Translations under genes and position numbers: made by a program
The notes under the pieces: model-generated
What the model was told of the DNA's origin: nothing
The model's input: the letters and a program-made list of their open reading frames with translations, nothing else
Databases searched by the model: none
Shown: piece by piece, positions 32,001 to 35,065 of the stretch
How positions within the stretch are numbered: position 1 is the stretch's first letter
Layout of the letters: every line of letters starts with the position of its first letter
From: Salinimicrobium sp964572365
Lineage (GTDB): Bacteria > Bacteroidota > Bacteroidia > Flavobacteriales > Flavobacteriaceae
Direction: 5' to 3'
Length of the DNA: 35,065 bases
Assembly (NCBI GenBank): GCA_964572365.1
Contig: CAZNFK010000013.1
Span: 1 to 35,065 of the forward strand

Positions 32001-33657
32001 ACACCAACGGATCACTGTACCGGTTTAGAAAAGCCGTGTTAGTAAGATTTGCCCGTAATCCCCACGCACTACCCGAAAGCGACCATTCCAGGTGGGTATA
32101 CGTGTTGTTCTGAAGCACGTTCTGCTGAAAATTAAAGCGGGAGGTACCGGTAAATTTAGAGAGTTGCAGAGGAAAAGTAAGGCTCGCCTTGCGCTCTTCC
32201 AGGTAACTGAAGCGAACGGCTTCCTGTTCTTCCTCAAACTTTTTATAGGAAAGGTCCAGCCTGAGGCTCGTAGGCGAGGTGTAACTTAAATTCCCCTTAT
32301 ATCCTACCTCATACATGTACTCCCCCGACACCAGGATATTGGCGGGCAGGCGTACAGAAGAATTCAAAAAAGGGATCATGGGGTTCTCTTCCAGCGAGGA
32401 GAGGTATTCCAATCCACCGCCCACGGTGATGCGCTCGGTAAGGCCGTAATTGGCTCTGCCCTGGAAGAATTTGCTGTTGCTTCCGTCTTCCACAATCCCT
32501 GAACTCAGGATGTATTGAAATTCTCCCGGAGAGAGAAAATTATACGGAATGTTGAACTGCTGAGTGGAGATCTCTTCTTCCCCCCAGGGACCGTAGTATC
32601 GTAGGCTTACCTCGGTGCTGCCGTAGGTTAGAGGAACATCAAAAGAAAAGAACCCCGAAGCATCGGCCTGGGTGTAATCTACCAGGATGTTGTTGATATA
32701 CAGTTCCACGATCCAGTCGGGTTTGGTGTGGTCGCTGAGAGTGAATGTGCCAAAGGAGCGTTTGACATAAGTGGGGGCATTAGTCACCTGCGCCCCAACC
32801 ACCGGGTGATAGATGGAAGAAACAGAACGGGAAGCGATCTTCCCCAGGGTGAACTGCCTGAACAATTCCCGTTCGTTATCCACGTGCCGCCACTGGTAGA
32901 ACAGGTTTCGGGAGGTGAATTCCATGCCCGAGGAGTAATTGATATTCCCGGTAAATTCCCCTCCTGCCAGTAAACCTCCCAATCCAAGACCAATCCTGTT
33001 AAAAGATTGCCCGTTTGTTCGCTGGGTGGAATTGATATTCCAGGCCGCGGCGCCAAAATGCACCAGGGGCCGTTCTCTTTTGAGGGTGGTATCGGCCAGG
33101 AATTCCCCCCTCACCTTTCTCAGGTTTTCGCGCATTTGTTTCCTCTTGGCCACTTTTACGGCAGGAAGTTCAAATTCGGGCACCAGGGTTGCCGCGAGGT
33201 TTCGGGCGCTGAATTCGTTCTGCAGGCCAAAGATCTTTGAGAAATGATCGGCTTTCAGAAAAAGATCGGTCCGGGTCCTGATGATATCCGAGGAGTCTAT
33301 TGAAAAGACCTTGTTCTTGTAAGTAATTTGCTTGGCCGATTCGTCTATTAAGAAGATATCATCCTGGTGCTCAAGGAAGCCAGAAATTTCTTTAAGATCG
33401 GAAGAGTACTCGTTTTTTACCTGTAAAAAATCAAATAAACCCGGAACGGAAAAATAAACCTCGTCACCACAAAGAATGGATGGCAATTCGGTGCGTCCAA
33501 AATAACCAACTATGAGGGTGACGGGAACTTCGTCACAATTATCGGACTGGGAAAAGCTTTGAAAGGGAAAAAAGAAAAATGTGAGTGTGCAAAGGCTAAG
33601 GCAGGTTCTGCGGAATGCCTTTTTAACTGCAGGGGAAAGATTCGCACCGGTTTTCAA
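29062..33657 (-). CDS. Usher-like outer-membrane protein with SPOR/Cna-B-like C-terminal extension
   Basis: This very large product (1531 aa) has a signal peptide (LCTLTFFFFPFQSFSQ). Residues about 40-165 resemble an usher N-terminal domain, with two Cys (C41, C63). Residues 200-655 are a beta-barrel of long alternating strands. Within it, 315-385 (INNILVDYTQADASGFFSFD, PLTYGSTEV, then NFLSPGEFQYILSSG) resembles the plug region of FimD/PapC-type ushers. From about 665 come DENSNGVKDQDESE, a Ca-binding-like loop, and Cna-B/carboxypeptidase-regulatory-like modules (about 755-852, 1158-1247, 1345-1435). Four SPOR-like modules lie at about 961-1045, 1078-1155, 1264-1345 and 1452-1531; a Glu/Ser-rich linker fills 855-955. 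It is the third gene of the chaperone operon. Confidence 0.8.
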   Translation of the reverse strand: MKTGANLSPAVKKAFRRTCLSLCTLTFFFFPFQSFSQSDNCDEVPVTLIVGYFGRTELPSILCGDEVYFSVPGLFDFLQVKNEYSSDLKEISGFLEHQDDIFLIDESAKQITYKNKVFSIDSSDIIRTRTDLFLKADHFSKIFGLQNEFSARNLAATLVPEFELPAVKVAKRKQMRENLRKVRGEFLADTTLKRERPLVHFGAAAWNINSTQRTNGQSFNRIGLGLGGLLAGGEFTGNINYSSGMEFTSRNLFYQWRHVDNERELFRQFTLGKIASRSVSSIYHPVVGAQVTNAPTYVKRSFGTFTLSDHTKPDWIVELYINNILVDYTQADASGFFSFDVPLTYGSTEVSLRYYGPWGEEEISTQQFNIPYNFLSPGEFQYILSSGIVEDGSNSKFFQGRANYGLTERITVGGGLEYLSSLEENPMIPFLNSSVRLPANILVSGEYMYEVGYKGNLSYTSPTSLRLDLSYKKFEEEQEAVRFSYLEERKASLTFPLQLSKFTGTSRFNFQQNVLQNNTYTHLEWSLSGSAWGLRANLTNTAFLNRYSDPLVYSRLSTAIRLPGKFVFSPKIEYEYLRDGLTSFEGELRKRFFKRVNFQASYTQNLRFDQYYINVGLSFDLGFTRVGINSSTNKRYTSFSQSAGGSIMFEPNDSSWEFDHRPMMGRGSIRFEPFLDENSNGVKDQDESELEGVNVHIHGGGMREQIPGGVTIFKGLEPYISYFFTLDTRNLKNIAWQVDHESMEVFVNPNQMKLIEIPVKVAGEVAGFVNLGAGGIGGIKINIYDAEENLVQHVLSEADGYFSYMGLASGEYVARVDEEQLEKLNLKVNGDFPFSIHNTREGDYIDHLEFFLSEAQEIASEGQQKEKNPSEKGMVSEASETTIALAGEEVAAEASSEEIVEKVISKAVSEDEKLSEATENTSEETEEKVSVETASEETDEKLISEAVSGEIAEMIQAQKEGLVYKVQFLTSKNAIFEGDPKFKGLRHVITEKLSSGYRYVWGETRLPGEATKLQQELRRSGFEDAYVVHYYKGERIPVAEAVAIRNRKSQRIMNPAVVVAEGIEKPQEPSAEEQENLEFRVQIAASRVKMELTDARFHDMKGVEEYRNEGMFKYSLGSFRSFGEANQFKNVLRAQGVADAFVVPFQKGHRLERGQAKGVVYLKDAGVKGIGGISLMLLDKNEKPISTILSEADGSFVTPALEPGTYELRLEEKALQKIGMKAEAGQLRFRIDEEDRLQQSAIEFFLLPARSESTAPSTGKTNEGLVFKVQVLASVPKLPVNHSLLKGLAGVERYKHNGLYKYTVGESHKLEEIRQVRREVLKKGFEDAFIVAFLNGNRINLQEMTGQVLLLSGVEKQGLEGISITIFDRDGKPVTGLVSNADGKFSFLGLKPGVYTARLDEEQLEQLGLRTDETSVKFEIQRNTEGLIRERLVFKLQKINNPYTQFEEENNEIEYRIQLAASNVPLGPNHPTLKGIESISMYQHGGMYKYTVGSTYSLREARELLKKLEATHEFSLFIVGFKEGERVLVVE

Positions 33658-33662
33658 GATCC

Positions 33663-34127
33663 TTACTCACTGTTTGGGATTACGTTAATAGAAACATTTC
33701 CCTGAAACTCACCGGCCGAATTAGCTCCGCTGTTCAGTTGGATGGTCGCTCCTACCTTTACCTGTACCGGTTTTCCTGCCTGTAGGATGTAGGTTTCTTC
33801 CGCAGGGGAAATTGACGCCATGAGCATGGCCGTTCCGTCTGCATTGACCAGGGGTTCACGCAATACTTCTACAATAACTTCTATGGGAGTGGGGTGGTCT
33901 GTAGAAATGGTAAAAACGGCAGGATGATGATCAGAATTCAATAATTGGATAGTGCCGGAAGAACTCCTCTCTCCCGCCTCGCTAACCGTTACCGTTCCGC
34001 CGGCCTCTGCCACCGTAAAAGCGCCGAATTCCAGCGCCTGTTCCGGAAAGATATAAATATTCTGGGCCGGAAGATTGACGGCCATGAAAAAAAGTAAACC
34101 AAAAAAAAGGGATTCCAATGGTTTCAT
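33663..34127 (-). CDS. DUF4402 secreted protein, candidate pilin-like subunit
   Basis: The 154-residue protein has a signal peptide (LFFGLLFFMAVNLPA, then QN) and a DUF4402 domain, an immunoglobulin-like all-beta family. Typical segments are EQALEFGAFTVAEAGGTVTV, GTIQLLNSDHHPAVFTIS, and the last strands VKVGATIQLNSGA with EFQGNVSINVIPN. DUF4402 proteins resemble spore-coat-U/CsuA-type pilin subunits, which need a chaperone to complete their fold. Placement fits: 9 bp after the PapD-like chaperone gene and 5 bp before the usher-like gene. It is therefore the likely exported subunit; polymerisation into a fibre is inferred. Confidence 0.85.
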   Translation of the reverse strand: MKPLESLFFGLLFFMAVNLPAQNIYIFPEQALEFGAFTVAEAGGTVTVSEAGERSSSGTIQLLNSDHHPAVFTISTDHPTPIEVIVEVLREPLVNADGTAMLMASISPAEETYILQAGKPVQVKVGATIQLNSGANSAGEFQGNVSINVIPNSE

Positions 34128-34136
34128 GGGATCTAT

Positions 34137-34955
34137 TTATAACTCCAAAGTTTTCTCTGCAAGCACTGTTTTATCGGCTCCCTGCGCGATAAAACGCACA
34201 GTTAATTTTCCGGTGGTGTAATCTACCCCCTCAATATTCTTAAGCCTCACCCGATCTTTGCGAAAAGTGCCCGGGGTGTACACGGCAATGCCTTTTTTCT
34301 CGGCCACTTTGATACGCTCCCCTTCCGGAGAAATATGTTCTACGGAAATGTCACCATAAGAAGAGGCGTCTCCCTCACGGTTTAGCTGTAAGGCGAGGAA
34401 AGTGTTGTCACCGGTTTCTTCTAAGACTAAATCTGAAATAGTTGAAACAGATTTAGGATTATCGATCCTTACGATATTGGCGATGGTTACCCCATAAACC
34501 GGTTGCAGGCTGATACTAATACCTTCTGAAGATCTGGTTTCCTGATTTCTCTTTTTTAACTCTTCGGGTTTTACAATAGGTCGAAAATACAGGTGGGAGC
34601 GGTATTCTCCTTTTTCCAGTTCGTTGGTCCTTACGAGCTGAATTTTGACTACCTGGGTTTCCCCGGGTGCTAGGGTGATCGTCCTGGGATAAAATCGCAG
34701 GTAAGGGGAAGCGATCTTTTGGTCGGCTTCCGGTTCTTCAAGGATCTCCAGGTGTCCGTCCTCCAGCATCCTGTTCTCAATATAAGAGAGGTTGTAAGTG
34801 GTAGAATCCTTCCCGGTATTATTCAGATTGATAATTTGGATCCGGTCCTGCTTACCTTCAAAAATGAGGCGGGTAGGATACACCATCAGGTCGCCCTGGG
34901 CAAAAACATGTTTGGCTGAGCCAAACATCAGCAGGAACAACAACAAAAATTTCAT
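34137..34955 (-). CDS. PapD-like periplasmic chaperone
   Basis: The protein (272 aa from this start) has a signal peptide (MKFLLLFLLMFGSAKHVFA) and two Ig-like domains of the PapD type. The first holds VYPTRLIFEGKQDRIQIINL, whose Arg matches the conserved pilin-C-terminus-binding Arg of PapD, then YLRFYPRTITLAPGETQVVKI and the closing strand EKGEYRSHLYFRPI. The second domain (about 150-272) is divergent. It would bind DUF4402 subunits in the periplasm and deliver them to the usher-like protein. An in-frame ATG at 34991 adds 12 residues; the shorter start is preferred because it gives a normal signal and leaves room for a promoter after the terminator at 35018-35055. First gene of the operon. 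Confidence 0.85.
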   Translation of the reverse strand: MKFLLLFLLMFGSAKHVFAQGDLMVYPTRLIFEGKQDRIQIINLNNTGKDSTTYNLSYIENRMLEDGHLEILEEPEADQKIASPYLRFYPRTITLAPGETQVVKIQLVRTNELEKGEYRSHLYFRPIVKPEELKKRNQETRSSEGISISLQPVYGVTIANIVRIDNPKSVSTISDLVLEETGDNTFLALQLNREGDASSYGDISVEHISPEGERIKVAEKKGIAVYTPGTFRKDRVRLKNIEGVDYTTGKLTVRFIAQGADKTVLAEKTLEL

Positions 34956-35017
34956 TTTTGAAGCAGAAAATTGAAAGTGATCTTTTTGCATTTCTAAAGA
35001 AATTAAAGTTGAGATTT

Positions 35018-35055
35018 AAAAAAAGGTGCTGCCCTGGGGGAGAGACAACACCTTT
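35018..35055 (-). terminator. Terminator of an upstream gene beyond the window
   Basis: AAAGGTGCTG (35022-35031) pairs with CAACACCTTT (35046-35055) with one mismatch. On the minus strand the stem is followed by a T-run (A-run at 35018-35024). It should end a minus-strand gene lying beyond the right edge, and shows that the chaperone gene begins a new transcript. Confidence 0.7.
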
Positions 35056-35065
35056 CATAAGTAGG

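Noticed and set aside
34858..35058. Minus-strand frame of 66 codons at the right edge
   Set aside because: It overlaps the chaperone start in another frame and runs through the terminator hairpin.

Overview
The window looks like a scaffold piece from a marine-type member of the Flavobacteriaceae (Bacteroidota). The grounds are: almost no Shine-Dalgarno sequences in front of starts, -7 boxes of the Bacteroidota form TAnnTTTG (e.g. 24839-24846, 11933-11940), many lipoprotein signals, and families typical of this group (DUF4494, DUF4402, YaiO-type barrel, Bacteroidota-style SPOR modules, PepSY-like proteins). The genus cannot be fixed from the sequence alone. There are 100 Ns at 18573-18672, so order across that point rests on scaffolding. 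No tRNA, rRNA, CRISPR array or intact insertion sequence was seen.

Region 1 (1-12000), nearly all on the minus strand, is a run of mostly single-gene units: two small unknowns, a metallophosphoesterase, a secreted beta-helix protein, a ScyD/ScyE-like lipoprotein, a ThuA-domain protein, a small lipoprotein, a DUF4494 protein, an exonuclease/GIY-YIG fusion, an SRPBCC protein, a CDGSH iron-sulfur protein and an exported nuclease lipoprotein. The gaps 8503-9096 and 11936-12290 hold degenerate intergenic repeats.

Region 2 (12291-24180) is stress and surface physiology. It contains an M50-like membrane protease and a three-gene operon read right to left (porin, BCCT transporter, universal stress protein) with a LytTR response regulator beside it. 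After the gap come a DUF5996 protein, a hemerythrin protein with a second universal stress protein, a 51-residue membrane protein too short for most gene callers, azurin, a PepSY-like protein that seems to have lost its export signal, a gamma carbonic anhydrase, a YqiA-like hydrolase, and a decayed SRAP (YedK-like) pseudogene.

Region 3 (24184-35065) is the most interesting part. A receiver-only response regulator, a YaiO-type outer-membrane protein, a membrane-anchored helical-repeat protein and a processive GT2 synthase form a likely exopolysaccharide synthesis/export locus (24903-28904). Facing it is a tight operon, read right to left: a PapD-like periplasmic chaperone, a DUF4402 pilin-like subunit and a 1531-residue usher-like outer-membrane protein (34955-29062). 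The usher-like protein carries a long C-terminal extension in which four SPOR-like modules alternate with Cna-B/carboxypeptidase-regulatory-like modules. A free-standing secreted SPOR-like protein (24184-24606), clearly paralogous to the first SPOR module of the usher, lies divergent to the polysaccharide locus. My best candidate for an under-described system is this Bacteroidota chaperone-usher machine with a putative peptidoglycan-binding tail, next to a polysaccharide synthase locus.
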